A stretch of DNA of 64,000 nucleotides from Atkinsonella hypoxylon. Taxonomy: Eukaryota > Ascomycota > Sordariomycetes > Hypocreales > Clavicipitaceae. Each line of letters begins with the position of its first letter. Position 1 is the first letter of the stretch. The position numbers and the translations under genes are program-made. The notes under the pieces were generated by a model. That model did not search any database. It was not told the DNA's origin and saw only the letters and a program-made list of their open reading frames with translations. The DNA is taken from the NCBI GenBank assembly GCA_000729835.1, contig JFHB01000013.1, positions 186,001 to 250,000 on the forward strand, in the 5' to 3' direction. Positions 1-12,084 of this stretch are shown here, one piece after another.

Positions 1-3000
1 CCAGCATCTCGGAAAAGTCGTTGCAATTCGCCGGTTATGAGATCAGTGCTTGAAGCGCCGTTAGAGACAATCGACCTTGTTTCCGAATTGGGCTGGCGTG
101 GCTGAGGTGCGTGCCCAGGCGACTGAACCATGGATTGAAGAGCTTGGGAACGCCGCTCTTTCACGTTGTCGATCGTCCCGTCAAGTGGAGTCTGACGCAT
201 GTTCGATCCACGATCATCTACTGTGCTAGAGCCTGCATCTGAGTGGTTGGTCCTGAGCTTCTTGGCACCATTCCACATGAGTGAAGCGATGATGAGATTC
301 TCCAGTTCGTTGAGAGCGTTCAGTTTCGCAAACGGGCTGGGGTTGACGCTCAGCATGTTCAACAGTCGTCCATACGCCTTCCTAAATGGAAAATCCGTGG
401 CAGTTTCTTTTGTACTTGCTGTGGAGTTTGGTTGAGCTGTGCCTCCACTACCATGTTGGAAATCTACATCTTCGCCCAGGCCGCCGTGTGAAGCCTCCGA
501 TAGTCGTTCGGACGTAATCTCTCCTGCACCTCGTAGGTTGCGACAACTCTTCTTTTTTTCGATAACTCTTGGCCTAGTAGAGCTTCGACTGCTGACTTCC
601 TTGTCCTTCTTCTCCGAGCGTCGTCGTGCGCGACGATCAAGAGCATCTTTGCGATCTATACATTCCTGTCCAAGACCGTCGAACCAAGCGTCAGTCTCGG
701 AGCCACGTCCCAAAACTTGGCTGCCGAGATCGGACAATAAGAGACTCGTTAATGTCTGCCTTAAATCGGCAAGGAATCGCGTCTTTTCGTCTTCAGCACG
801 CTGTAGAAACACTGTCTCGTTTGAGGAGGCCGATGTGCCAGGTCGCCCAGTCGACACGCTCGAGCTCGAAGGCAGTGGCGCATTGTGAGTCGGGCCAGAG
901 AATGTCGTAGAGAGGTTTGTCAAGCTTGTAGTAGGCGAGTAAGCCCTTGAAAGGCCAGATCCCGGGGATATGGCTGGCTGAAAGGGGGTCCAATATGTAC
1001 TCGTCGAGTCCAGCGTATGAATTGGGGAGGCTTTGTCAAAGTAATCCTGATTCTCCACCACATCGGATAGAGAGGCTGTAGGCCTAGCGAAGTTGACTCG
1101 AGACGCGTCCAGGGAATGCGGAGTCGGACTACTATTGCTCAAATTTCGGGAGTCACGGCCCGACCAACCTGGCCGCGCTGCAGCGGGACCCATCCGCTTC
1201 TCGCCGTCGCTCATGATGCTCGCAGCATCATCACCAGTGGTCCAGGATTGCTCCTTGTCTCGCGCCCTCATGCGATCGTAGACAACCTTCTCACGCTTGT
1301 AAAGTTCGCTAGACCACAACACAGGCGCGTCTCGAATTGTTTCTCCCACAAGTTTGGATATACACTTGTCTACCTCGTAGCAGAACCTGTGGATCCTCTC
1401 CTCCCCTTGACAGAAATTTTCGATGCCATACTGTTGGAGCCACAGAGACGTCATCTCGGCTTGGTCGTCGCTCAATTTGTTTGGGCCCCCTTGCTCCTCC
1501 GGGGCGGCCAAGAGATCGATAATTTGAGACTCAGTGCGGTATAAGTAGCCTGAGCCACCAGGAACACGTCCAACATTCGTTCGCGAGCGCAGCAGTGAGT
1601 TCCAGCGTCGAGGCATGCCCATAGTCTTTAGAGCTTGGCAAATATCGCGGCTATGGCCATATTCCTTAGAGTTACGAACATCAGTTACAAACCACATCTT
1701 GTCTCGCATTGCCCTGACTCGCCTCATCATGCGGTCAATGAACCCCTCGTGACGTTCTTGGCTTTGCTTCAGCCACACCAGCCACGCGTCGTACTCCTCG
1801 ATGGCTGCTGCAGATCGCAGTAGGGAGTCGCGTGGGCCTCGGGAGAATATGTTGATCAGTACTGCGAAACCATTCCCTCGCAGTGAGGGACTTTCCAAGG
1901 CACTAAGGTGCTTCAGTGTCTTCCAATAGACATGAGCTGAGACAAAGTCCGCTTGAGCCCTAGACTGAGAAGAAGCTGCTCTCAGCATCTTAATGAGGAC
2001 TGGCTCCGGATCGTCGTCGCAATCCATGTTAGCGCAAGCTCCAGTCGAAGCTCCAAATCCCGTGCCGTGTATGGCCTTTCGGGCGCTCGAATGAGCCCTG
2101 TACGGGTTCCGGCTTGACATTGATTTTTCTGGTGTAATGATCTTGTTCTTTGATTTGTATCTCCGAAGCCTGGATGCTCGATTTGTTAGCTGAGGTGCAA
2201 TTAGGCCCGCATTTTCGAAACGAGGGATTTCGTATTCCTCAACCAGTCTTAAGATGGCATCGCGTAATTGGTGGTAGTCCTTATCAAGCTCAAGGCCTTG
2301 ACCGCCATCATTTTCATCAGTGTCTGTACTAGATGAGTTATCGTCTTCGTCGAATTCATAGTCCGGGTCATATGTCATTGTGGTGGACAGCTTCTTTCCA
2401 TCAGCAGAGAGGAAGAGTACAATCCATCGTTCGGCGCAAGGGTGGCAGAGCCCTCGAGTGACGTCCGGGCCAAGACTTTGATTAAGTTCATGGACAGCAA
2501 GTCGCAACCGATAGCCATCATCATCATACTGGTTAAGCTTTCTCTGGATTTCAGGGTCGCCCGATGGTGGAGAATACCTTTGGTACATGCCGCTGAATTG
2601 ATCATCCTGGGAGCTTTCTCGAGCAGCAGTAGTTCCATCACTAATGACCGACGAAAAGCTGGTGCTAATTATTGAAGCTGTCTCAAAACTGTTAGCTTTG
2701 GGGTTGCTCGAGGCAGGTACCTGCTGTGAGATAGCGGACAGTCCCGAAACTGAAGCCGAGCTGGACCGGAGGGTATTTGACCTAGACGACACAGGGCGGC
2801 GTTCTGGAAACAAGGCATTGACCAAGGTGACCAAGTCTGAAGGGCTCAGCACCAGATATGGATGGACCTCGACAGTTTCTCTCAACGACGTAATGGATCT
2901 TGCTGGGAACAGCTTTGCCGTGCAAACCTTAGACCGCGCGCCCTGGAATCTGGCCAGGATACTCTCCACATGTCCTTTGATTTGCGGGGGTACCTCCACC

Positions 3001-4881
3001 GGCACGCAGGTTGCAGATGGTTTGCCACTCCACATGCTGGAGACATATTCATGGGCTTTCATTGCGACTTTCTTCAAGATCTTCTCTCGGGCATAAGGTG
3101 TGATATGATACTCAGCCAACATGCCATACGATTCAGGGTGAACAATCACGCCCAATAGAAAAACGAAGAAGAGACATCTCCAGACCAGCCAGCGGGATGT
3201 GTTTTCCACATATTTGTTGTCGAGCTTGGTCAGGATAGCATTGCCGAGTTCCAACAGACCCTCCGGGATTCCAGTGGCATCTTCATCATCGACCAGCTCA
3301 AAAAGTCCATGGACAGCGTTGTCGTAGAAATCCCGAGCCGCAGCTTCATCAGAGGAGTTCCAATTGGAAAGGTTAAATCTAGTTCCGTGTTGGTCCTCAG
3401 CACGGTCCAGTATGAACGCTCCATCTTCCAGGATCTTCATCAGGTACCATTCCATATTGGACTTCCCAGACCAGTCCCGCATGGCTGTCCAGATATTCAA
3501 AACGGATATAAGGAAGTGCTCGCTGCTTGACTTTGGCTGCTGGATAAGCCTTGCCAAAACAGTGGCCCAAATTTCCGTTCGTCGCCGGTCCTCAGCGCTG
3601 TCGGGCCCAGCGGGGTTGGCAAAGCAAGAATGAATCAATATAGAAAGTGGATCATGTCGCTGGAACGAAAGAAGACGCTCAATGTCCGGGCCTGCACTAC
3701 TTCGGTTAGAAGAGCTACCATGGTGTCGGCTTGCCGACCGTCCATGAAACGGCAACACGGATTCCACGGGCTCCATGCCCTTGTGGAAACTTAGGAAAGC
3801 ATTCAGCTCGGAACTGGATAGTGCGCATATCCGAGTTGCCAGGTAGTCGGGATTGGTTCGTAGCTCAGACAAGAAATCAAGAAAGGTGTCACGGGCTGAT
3901 GCAGAAATGTCATGCAGAAATGGAGTGATGGATCGGAGAGGGCTAGCAGCAACAGTAGAAGTTGTGGAAGTATCCAGGCCTTCTGACGAACCCAAGGCCG
4001 GCGAAGAGACGGGTTCCATGTCAGGTTCCAGCAAAGCATATCGACGTAGCTCGTCACAGCTTTTCCGTACATCCTGTATGGCGTTATAGAGCATGGAAAA
4101 ACCGTCCTTGTCATCTTTCCGAAAGCTGTCAACGAGATTCCGGTGGGCAATGTCTCCGCACCTGGTCAGGCGGGCGCTTAAGGCTGTAGAAACAAGACTC
4201 CTTTGTAGGCGAATCCTTGTGTTGGCGCGCTTGCGCTCCTGGTACTTTGAAAGGCGCACAACATGAGCCAGCTCCTGCAGTGTAATGCTTTCGTCATCTT
4301 TCGTAATATGTGGATTTGTGAATTGTGTCAGGTCCGGCAAGAGTGGTTGCGCACGAGGTTGCCGAGCGTTCGTATCACCAGATACTGAGGAACTTGAAGC
4401 AGTCTGGGTCTTAGTATCACGTCGTTCGCTTGGTTGAATGGGAACATCCGGTTGTGCCACAAGCGGTTTTCTCGAACCAGCCGTGCTAGATGGGGTCCTT
4501 TGGGAGCTTCTTCGATTTCCTCCATCATTTTGGCGATAGGAATTTTGATACTGGGAATTTTCTGTAGAATGCGAAGGACTCCTTGAGCGGTACCGGACCA
4601 AATGAGGGATCTCCTTGCGGGTTTCGCGGTGCGCGGAAGGGCTAGGAGACCTGGAGGGACGAGTAGCTGTCGGCGACACAGCTGGCAATTGAGGAAATTA
4701 TACGGATCAGCAATAGGAGCAAGGGGGCAAGGGCCGAGAGAACAAAGGAAAGAAGGAGATGTGGTGGAAGGAAGAGAAAGAAATTCTGCTCCTTGGGTCA
4801 TATAAAGATGGGGCAAGTCGACATACTCGTAGGAGAACAGGTGCGAACGGGCGAAGAAAGCGATCGTTGCATGGAGATCAT
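1..4881 (-). CDS. Very large conserved-looking fungal protein, 3' end outside window
   Basis: The minus-strand frame is open without a stop from 4681 to the left edge (about 1,560 codons). I join it to a short first exon, 4881..4827, across an intron at 4826..4682 (GTATGT donor, CTGAT branch site, CCAG acceptor). The phase fits and the N-terminus begins MISMQRSLSSPVR. About 1,578 residues lie in the window. The first 140 or so residues are Ser/Pro/Arg-rich and look disordered. After that the protein is mostly helical-looking with Ser-rich linkers; one hydrophobic stretch (near 3130-3180, FFVFLLGVIVHPESYGM) is followed by an alpha-helical basic segment. I recognise no enzyme motif or named domain. 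The shorter plus-strand frames here are shadows. Certain: a long uninterrupted coding frame. Inferred: exon 1 and the start. Unknown: function and C-terminus. Confidence 0.85.
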
Positions 4882-5875
4882 GGTGATGGCATGCAATTGG
4901 CGGGAGATGGGCGTAGTGCAGCAGCGCGAAAAGCAGCTTCTAGAAGAAACCGCTCAACGGCCAGTGCGCAAGAGTCGCGAAGGGAAGTCCCAAAGCGACA
5001 GTACCTATAGAATCAGAGCCGAGCATGAGGTTGTGTTTCCGGGGACAAGAAATGGAAATATATTACTGAGTAATGGTAATATTGCGGCGGAGGTGACAAG
5101 ACAGCGAGGGATGCAACCGTTGATTGACCGATAGCAAGTCTGGTGGAGTCTTGGATCTGACCAGGGGTTGCTGAGGGGAGGAGCGACCGGCAGGGTGAAG
5201 AGACAGGCAGGCACGACGCTATTAGCACCAGGCGAGCGACTCTGGTGGAGGAGAGAGGGACAATGGAGAGACAGAAATGGGAGGGATAGAGAAGAGAAGA
5301 CGAGACAAGACAAGAAAAGAAAAAAGAATGGATGGACTGCCACGCAGCAGCAGACAGCCACCGATCACTCGACCAAGGAGAAGACGGAGGATGGTACGCA
5401 GATATGAAGGGGGGGGGGACAGAGAAAAAGAAGGAGGCCAAGAAAGCCAGAAGGACGAGACTTGGCGGCGATGCAATACATAAGAGAGAGCGGCGAGAAG
5501 GGCGTGAAGACACCAACGGAATGCAGATGCAGACAGGCTCTGTGCCGTGGCATGGGAGTAATATTTTTTGAGGGAGCGGAACTGGCATGCCATGTCGACG
5601 TCTATAGACATCTTTGGTGGGACCTTAACTCCCGCGCAGAGACGAACAGAGGCAATCCACATCATGCATGCATGCATGCACTATTATTACTTACTGTACG
5701 GAATACCGCTGTACTATCACTGGAGGTCAGGAGGGCGCGCGGTGGAGGTTGAGCCAACATGACATGGAAGCTGTTGGTATCAGACGCTGACAACATCGAG
5801 CCTGGCCCTTGACTCAGTCGGGTACTTTGGTCAGCAGTTAGAGAATGAAGTTGACTGTCCGGTGTATTATATTCG

Positions 5876-5885
5876 TCTTTTTTTT

Positions 5886-5917
<32 letters not shown>

Positions 5918-5920
5918 TTT
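5876..5920. repeat. Poly-T / pyrimidine tract
   Basis: T runs of 8-10 bases interrupted by single C residues. It is a low-complexity tract in intergenic DNA. Confidence 0.9.
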
Positions 5921-6490
5921 ACTGCACTCCTCTATTACAGTCATGATGGTCGAAAGCGCCTCCCCACCTACCGAGCGGTATCTACAGTGGGTGTACACCG
6001 CTGTAGCCGCTGTAGCCGCTGTAGATACCTACCTGCTCATACCTATACTAGGTCTGCTCCATAGCATGTTGCTTCCATAAAACAAAAACTCACATCTTTG
6101 TCAGCGTAGGATGACGAAAATCGACAAGCCTTGGCGTCGGCGTCGGCGTCGGCGCTGGCGCTGGCGCTGCTGGCTCATGCATGTATGCATGTATGCAAGC
6201 CGCTCGCTCCTACGTGGGATACGTACCTACGCTACGTATGTACAGTACATAGCTGGGACCGGGACCGGGACCGGGACTAGGATAATTAATACCCAGACCG
6301 GATAGTGAAGCATGTCTCACCGAGCAGTGATCTGTTTCCAGCGCCGTGGAATTGTTTCAAGCGGATAAATCAGGCCGAAATTCTTCGCGATGCTCGGTCG
6401 ATTTCTTGACCGACGGGTCGTGATACTTGGCAAACCACTTGACGAGTGGGTGCACGGAGTACTCCGCCATTTATTTACCCTACCCAGCCA

Positions 6491-6528
6491 GGGAATGGCA
6501 ATGGGAATGGGAATGGGAATGGGAATGG
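6491..6528. repeat. GGGAAT hexanucleotide microsatellite
   Basis: About five tandem copies of GGGAAT with one variant copy. Intergenic. Confidence 0.9.
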
Positions 6529-8599
6529 CGTCTTGACCCGACCTCCCCTCTGTGTCTCGACCGCCCCGTGAGCCACCTGTTTGCTGTGTGCGTGGCGCCT
6601 TCTCACATCTATGTCCTGCCAAGACGGCTTGTTGGCGATGCAATTCACAACTGGAGGGAAAACCAGCGTGTCATGTACGTAATCACATGGTCAAATCCAT
6701 CCATCCAGGCAGTGGTCATCCCGGCAAGCGTGACGGCGAGCGTGTAAGTCGTGTAAGTCGTGTAAGCCTATAGGCCGAGTTGAGTGAAGGGCAAGAGTAG
6801 GAGAGCAGGAGGTGTTGTCAAGCCGGTATTGCGAAGCGAACAAAAACCAAAAAAAAAAAAAAAAACCATATACAACAAAACGCAGTCAAACGCAGCATCC
6901 CGCCGGCGACCCAGGAAGCGGCCAGGTGCCACGGGCCCGGCTTCGTAGAGCGTCGACGGGTGTGAGCTGGCACTGCATGCTGCACTAGACACTTAAGTAC
7001 CTAGGTACCTACCTAGTGGACAAATGAACATTAAGCACCTGCCAAGGTACAGCCTACACTTTAAATAGACTTTAGATTCCTAAAGTATACATAACTTTTA
7101 GGGTACGGTACCGGGGAAAGGTAGGTACCTAGGTCGGCACCTCCGTCGTCGGCAGGTGGGTACAGTACATAGCGAATCAATGCAATCAATAGACTCGGCA
7201 GGTCCCTGCCTACTATGTATTTGTACGTACGGAGCGGAGCACCTTAGGCACGTTCGAGGTCCCGGTAGCACGAGTCCTTCTCCGAGCCCACACTCACTGT
7301 TCAACCAGGTTGTTGTTTGTTGTGCCATGTTTTCCATCTCTCCGGCAAAACTTTCTCTGCCTCCCTCCCATCCATCCGTCCACTCCGTCCATCCATCCAT
7401 TCCTTCCATTCCATCTTCCGCCATCCCATCACCACTTCATCAACCCCCACACCCCCCCCCATCCCGTCCAATCCCTGCCATCCACGAAACGGCGAAATCG
7501 CCATCACCCAATCCGCTTCGTCCACGCCATCCAGCAAGCGCACGCACTAGACATGTATGTATGCCAACTCACCTCACGACCCAATCATGCGCCAACTTGC
7601 TCAGGAGCTGCCAGCCCCATCCTCCCATCACCAAAGCAGCATTTCAGCAAATCGAGCAGGTCATGCCTCACACTCACGAGTTACGAACACCTGCTCGTTG
7701 ACCACAAATACAAAGGGTCTGCGTACGAAATACTTGCTTTTTGCTTGATGGGGGGAAAAGCGAAGGGGGGGGGCCAAAAACCAGGACAACCAGGCCTTTC
7801 CATCTGACTGACTCCCTGCGCGGAAAACCCTCCCTCCGCATTCCTATTGTTTAACTCGTCAAGACCCAGTTTTGGTAAAACGTGCATTTGACAAGCCATA
7901 ACAGGATGTAACATTTGAGAATTCGAGCCTTCCAGACCGACTTTGCACGTGCGAGAATTAGTTTTGCATGACAGGACAACCAACCATATGGGCTAATGAA
8001 TAGGTTATATGCATGAATGCATGCCCATTTCATTATGTTACAAGCCTTGTTGACACCACCAAATTGTAATGGGCCAGTATCATCAAGACAATACTCTCAG
8101 CCGCTACGCATATCAAAAATGGGTCTCTAGATCTCGCCGAAGCGTTGCACGACTCAGAAGTCCAGGTTAGAAATCGACGTAAATTTGACCAAGAAGCAGG
8201 CGATCCAATTCAAATCCACATGAACCCATGTCCGATCTTGCTTGGCAGGAATAGCAGAATGGGCCATGCACATCAGTTCTACTACAGGGTAACCTTACTC
8301 CATCGTATCCATAGGGTGGAATGTCGAGGCTCCAACGATGAATTCTCATATAAGCGAGTAGATCGTCGTGTTTGGAATAACCGATTTCAGACTTCAACAT
8401 AATGCACGCAGGAAAATTCGGTCGTGTATTCTTCGATACCTGTGATTGATGATATGCCCATGATAAAAATGCACAAAGCGCCACTTCAGTCGGCAGTCCA
8501 ATCCACGTTGCACACCAATATATACATTCAACCATGACAACTGGCCGGTCCATCATGCTCCTTGTATCACATAAATCATACATCATCCTTGACACCCAT

Positions 8600-10516
8600 C
8601 TAAGCCTCTCGACCAAATCGAACATCAAACTCCTTCAATACGCTCATGATACTGGCAGCTTCCACCTCGATTGCCCCTCTACCCGGAACGAGGCCACGGC
8701 TTCCTGGTCCAGGGGTGGTCGTTTTGAGTTTCGGCAGCCATGATGAAATATCATCTGCGGCTTTGGAGAAGTTCCTATGGCTAGAGAGCGTCTGATACGC
8801 CTCGGCGCAGCTGAGACCAAGACTAGGGAGGCTGGGGAGTGTGATCTTCTCTGGGGCCGACTTCGATTTGCAACAGTCACCGCCTGCGCCTTTGCCGCCG
8901 CAGCAATCGCCTGATGAACCTTGCTCACGACTGTACTTGGCGTTCATCAATCGACAGAACAGACCAGATTTGGGATCAGCTCGACACTGAGCGCAGGTAC
9001 CTGGACCATTACTGCCACAGCCGCCCGTTGACGAGAAGGCATTCATCGCTGGTTTCTTGCCTACGGTTCTACGTGGCAGTTTAACGGCCCCATCAGCTGT
9101 CATCTCCATGGCCATGGGGGGAGGTTGTACATCGGCTTCAGAAGGGGGAGGGGTTCGGGTTTGATGTGATGATGGCGGCATCGTCTCCGTCGGAGTCATC
9201 GCTGGTGTGGCCATGCCGGCAGCGTCTTCAGCGCAAACACAGTACGTGCCGTCCTTGCAGAACCCACAACTTTCCTTGAAAGCCATGGTGCCACCGGACG
9301 GAATTTGACTCTCAAACGAGGATTGTTCATACGCAGACTGAGGGGCAGGATTGATAACAGCTGCCCGTGAGAACATGGCAGTAAAGTCAGTCTCCGTGAT
9401 GGAATTCAAGTTGGCATTGGTATTGGACTTGTGCCGCTTGCCGCCTGACGAGTCTGCTGACGGTGACACAGGCCTCTTCAGACATAGGATTTGACCGACA
9501 GCCTCGTCCAAGCACTGACAAGGAGCACCAAAGCCACACTTGCCACAGCTTGCAGATGCCGATGCCAAGACTTCTTCGGCACAAGCACACGGCCCATTGG
9601 GTGAACAATTGCCACAAGTGATTGCGGCGTCCGCATCAGGATTGTTGGAACAAATATCAAGGCTCTGTGGTGGAGTGATGATCTGTGAAACAGGAAAGTT
9701 TCGGCTCTGCGAGAGTTGGAAAACACGCCCATCCGATAGACTGAGACTAGATGGAGGATGCCCTGGACTGTGAGGTTGGCTATGGGAGTGGCGAGGGGCA
9801 TCGCTAATGCTTCGCGAGTGGTAGAAGTTATCGTCGTGGTTCCGCCGTAAGCTTTCGGCTTGGGTTTCCGCACGGATACGCTCCTGGCGCTCCCGGTCCA
9901 GCATATTTTCCAACAATACACATCTTGAACGAAAAGACTGCAAGTCAAGCTCCAGGCTGTGAATTTTGTCCTTGAGCTTATTCTCCTCCTTCTGATAGCC
10001 TTCTCTGACCTCGTCAAGTTGCTGTTCCAGTTCTCCCACCCGCGCCGCTCTTCTCTCGCGGAAGGCACGCTGTGCCGCGCGATTCTGAGCTTTTCTCTTT
10101 GTTGGTGGAGTGTCCGTAGCTGGTTTGCGTCCTGGTTTTGGCCGAGGAGGAATGACCCATTCCTTCGACGTCATGGAAATCTTGGGACCGCCCCCAGGAG
10201 GACTAGGGCTGATGGCGGCAGCCATGGTCGTCGTCTCGGTTGTTGGAGGTGCTGATAGGGGAGGCAAAGATGAAGGGCCACGAGTTGCTTTGGCTGAGGT
10301 GTTTGCCTTGGGTTGTCTTGTCGGAAGTGGTGCGCGCGCTGGTGGGGCAGCAGCCGACGTAGTGGACCCCGCAATAGCAGCTGTGTCACAGATGGCGGAT
10401 TTCTGGTTGGCCCTGGATGTGCTCTGGGCTCCTATTTGCCTCTTGTTGTTGCTGCCCTCTGATATGCCGGCAGAGGCCTGGGGACAACGGGCAAGAAGAG
10501 CGGGTGCGGAAGGCAT
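8600..10516 (-). CDS. hapX: bZIP iron-homeostasis transcription factor HapX
   Basis: Single-exon frame of 638 residues. A CBC-binding motif (WVIPPRPKPGRK, residues 120-131) precedes a fungal bZIP basic region (KRKAQNRAAQRAFRERR, 140-156) and a coiled coil to about 215. Four cysteine-rich repeats follow, at 301-312, 324-335, 417-428 and 500-521, and then a CCGGKGAGGDCC cluster. This combination defines HapX, which acts with the CCAAT-binding complex. In the family it represses iron-consuming pathways during starvation, activates siderophore uptake, and controls vacuolar iron storage when iron is plentiful. The cysteine repeats are the iron-sensing elements. The first 97 residues are low-complexity, so translation may instead start at Met98 (10225), giving the more typical MAAAISPSPPGGG start. 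Regulation: an exact SreA-type site lies upstream of the start (10628-10636). Confidence 0.95.
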   Translation of the reverse strand: MPSAPALLARCPQASAGISEGSNNKRQIGAQSTSRANQKSAICDTAAIAGSTTSAAAPPARAPLPTRQPKANTSAKATRGPSSLPPLSAPPTTETTTMAAAISPSPPGGGPKISMTSKEWVIPPRPKPGRKPATDTPPTKRKAQNRAAQRAFRERRAARVGELEQQLDEVREGYQKEENKLKDKIHSLELDLQSFRSRCVLLENMLDRERQERIRAETQAESLRRNHDDNFYHSRSISDAPRHSHSQPHSPGHPPSSLSLSDGRVFQLSQSRNFPVSQIITPPQSLDICSNNPDADAAITCGNCSPNGPCACAEEVLASASASCGKCGFGAPCQCLDEAVGQILCLKRPVSPSADSSGGKRHKSNTNANLNSITETDFTAMFSRAAVINPAPQSAYEQSSFESQIPSGGTMAFKESCGFCKDGTYCVCAEDAAGMATPAMTPTETMPPSSHQTRTPPPSEADVQPPPMAMEMTADGAVKLPRRTVGKKPAMNAFSSTGGCGSNGPGTCAQCRADPKSGLFCRLMNAKYSREQGSSGDCCGGKGAGGDCCKSKSAPEKITLPSLPSLGLSCAEAYQTLSSHRNFSKAADDISSWLPKLKTTTPGPGSRGLVPGRGAIEVEAASIMSVLKEFDVRFGREA

Positions 10517-12084
10517 GGGTGACGGAAAAGCAAAGGTGGTTGTGGGTAACTACTTCCTCGCGATTCGCTGAAAGGCCAACCGGTAGCTCGGAGTTCCGAT
10601 TCCGGCTGGTGACGTGACTTGCGCAGGATCAGATAAGGAAAAAGCCTGATCCCAGTCTGCGTTGTCGCAGCTTTCCCCCAAGCCGAAATTTGCCGATTTG
10701 CAAAATGGCCAAAGAATCGGAGACTTCAAATGGTAATAAAGTGGTATGTAAACGGGATGAATGCCGAGAAAGCGGTGTAGCGGTGTGTGGTTCCAGTCGC
10801 CCGCTCCGCTGTGCGATCGCTGAACAAACTCGTGCACTGAGAGGACAGTCTTAAGATGGATGAGCAGAACCCTAGGCCAAATAAAATAAAATGATTCAGC
10901 AAGTGAGCTAGAAAAATAATAAACAAAATAATAAAAATCGGGTTCTCTATTCCGATTGACCTTCTTCTCAATTCGACAAGCACTGGACTGACGGATCGCC
11001 AGTACTATTTTAGGAGATAATGCAGGAAGGAGTGCAGGATATTGGAAATGTTGCAAACCCATGAACGCGATGCGGGGTTTGAGGGAGATGAGAAGTTTGG
11101 AAGAAGAGAAAGAGGGACAGAGAACCCTCCGCGTGCTTTGTGTTCCGAGCAAGTGAGCAGCAGATGCCCTATTTGAACAAGAAAGAGGGTGGTCCGGTAT
11201 CAGGAGATGAAGGGTGGGGGCCATTGATCGATTGATAAGATTTGATTGATAAAGCCGCATGGAGCTTCTCCATCTTCAGCGCGCTAGCTATGCAGTCCTA
11301 CTTGTAGTTTATGACTTGGTTGGCCGACTGCGGATCGATAACTTCCTTCCTCACCCCCGCAATGGATTGTTGCCACAATGGATTGTTGCCACATTGGATA
11401 GATGCATGCTACATTGAAGTGCCAATAAAGCATGCAGATACATTGAAATGCTCCATGTGATATAACTCTTGGTCCATCAATATAAGCTCCGACTGGATAT
11501 CGTCATACGACAGTCACAACTACGATTTGACTTTTGCTAGTTTATTTCAGAAAATTGAATGTTTTCCATCTTCGAGGCGTCGCAAAATCAAAGGCCGCAA
11601 GTGAACGCGCCAAACGCTTGCTTGCAGGTCAGCTAGTCGACTCACCAAACTATTCAGTCCGGCGTAAGGCTACACATAACAAAAAATGGAACGCTCCCCG
11701 CAGTTGCCGACTTTCCGCCTGCCCAGAAGTATCATCCGACCCGTAACCTTCTGCTTCTGGGCACAAAAGACATGTTTTTTTGTGAATCCGACCCACTGGT
11801 GTTTCTCACGTTGTGCGCGAGAAAACCGCCTCGGCAATTGCTGGGTAGAGTGGTGCAAGTAAAGGGGCTATGCAACTACAAGGATGACACGCAGCACCAG
11901 CAACTTGCGCCGCGTAGACGTCGGCAGCTCTGTCACACAACGTGAGGACCTAAAGTATATCTCGGCTGCCATCCGATACCAACTGGCTACGTGCAAGTCC
12001 AATGCCCGGAAACTCTCGCCAAGCCGGATCTTCCCTCTCATCCTGCCGCACTCAGGACCCTACAGAGGAGCAGCCGTTCCCACA
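10517..12084. other. Divergent intergenic region hapX / COG2
   Basis: Contains the hapX promoter and leader (about 10,517-11,300, with the iron GATA site) and the COG2 promoter to its right. A minus-strand open frame at 10550-11260 and a short plus-strand one at 11534-11746 have no family resemblance and are treated as chance. The COG2-frame extension upstream to 11884 is probably 5' UTR. Confidence 0.6.
10628..10636 (+). promoter_or_regulatory. SreA/GATA-type iron-repressor binding site upstream of hapX
   Basis: ATCAGATAA matches exactly the consensus ATCWGATAA bound by fungal iron GATA repressors (SreA/Sre1/Urbs1 family). It lies 112 bp upstream of the hapX start codon. Known from Aspergillus: SreA represses hapX when iron is sufficient. 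That the site works here is inference. More GATA cores occur near 11233-11247. Confidence 0.65.

Larger units (their letters stand above)
4882..8599. other. Intergenic region, no supported gene
   Basis: About 3.7 kb separate the start of the large left-edge gene from the stop of hapX. From 4,900 to 5,570 the plus strand is purine-rich, so the transcript strand of the left gene is CT-rich, as usual for a fungal leader or promoter. Further right are a pyrimidine tract (5876-5920), GGCGTC/GGCGCT repeats (6133-6170), a GGGAAT repeat (6491-6528), a poly-A run (near 6850), TACCTAGGTACC motifs (6990-7135) and a CT-rich promoter-like block (7330-7500). Open frames here are low-complexity and do not look coding. 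The part from about 8,000 to 8,599 is probably the hapX 3' UTR. Confidence 0.6.

Noticed and set aside
5005..5677. Overlapping minus-strand ORFs of 118-191 codons
   Set aside because: Pyrimidine-rich leader of the large left gene read in several frames; no consistent protein.
7156..7701. 181-codon plus-strand ORF rich in Pro/Ser/His
   Set aside because: Reads through CCATCC-type simple sequence; looks like a promoter-type pyrimidine tract, not protein.
10550..11260. 236-codon minus-strand ORF upstream of hapX
   Set aside because: No domain or compositional signal of coding. It overlaps the hapX promoter with its iron GATA site; more likely leader sequence.
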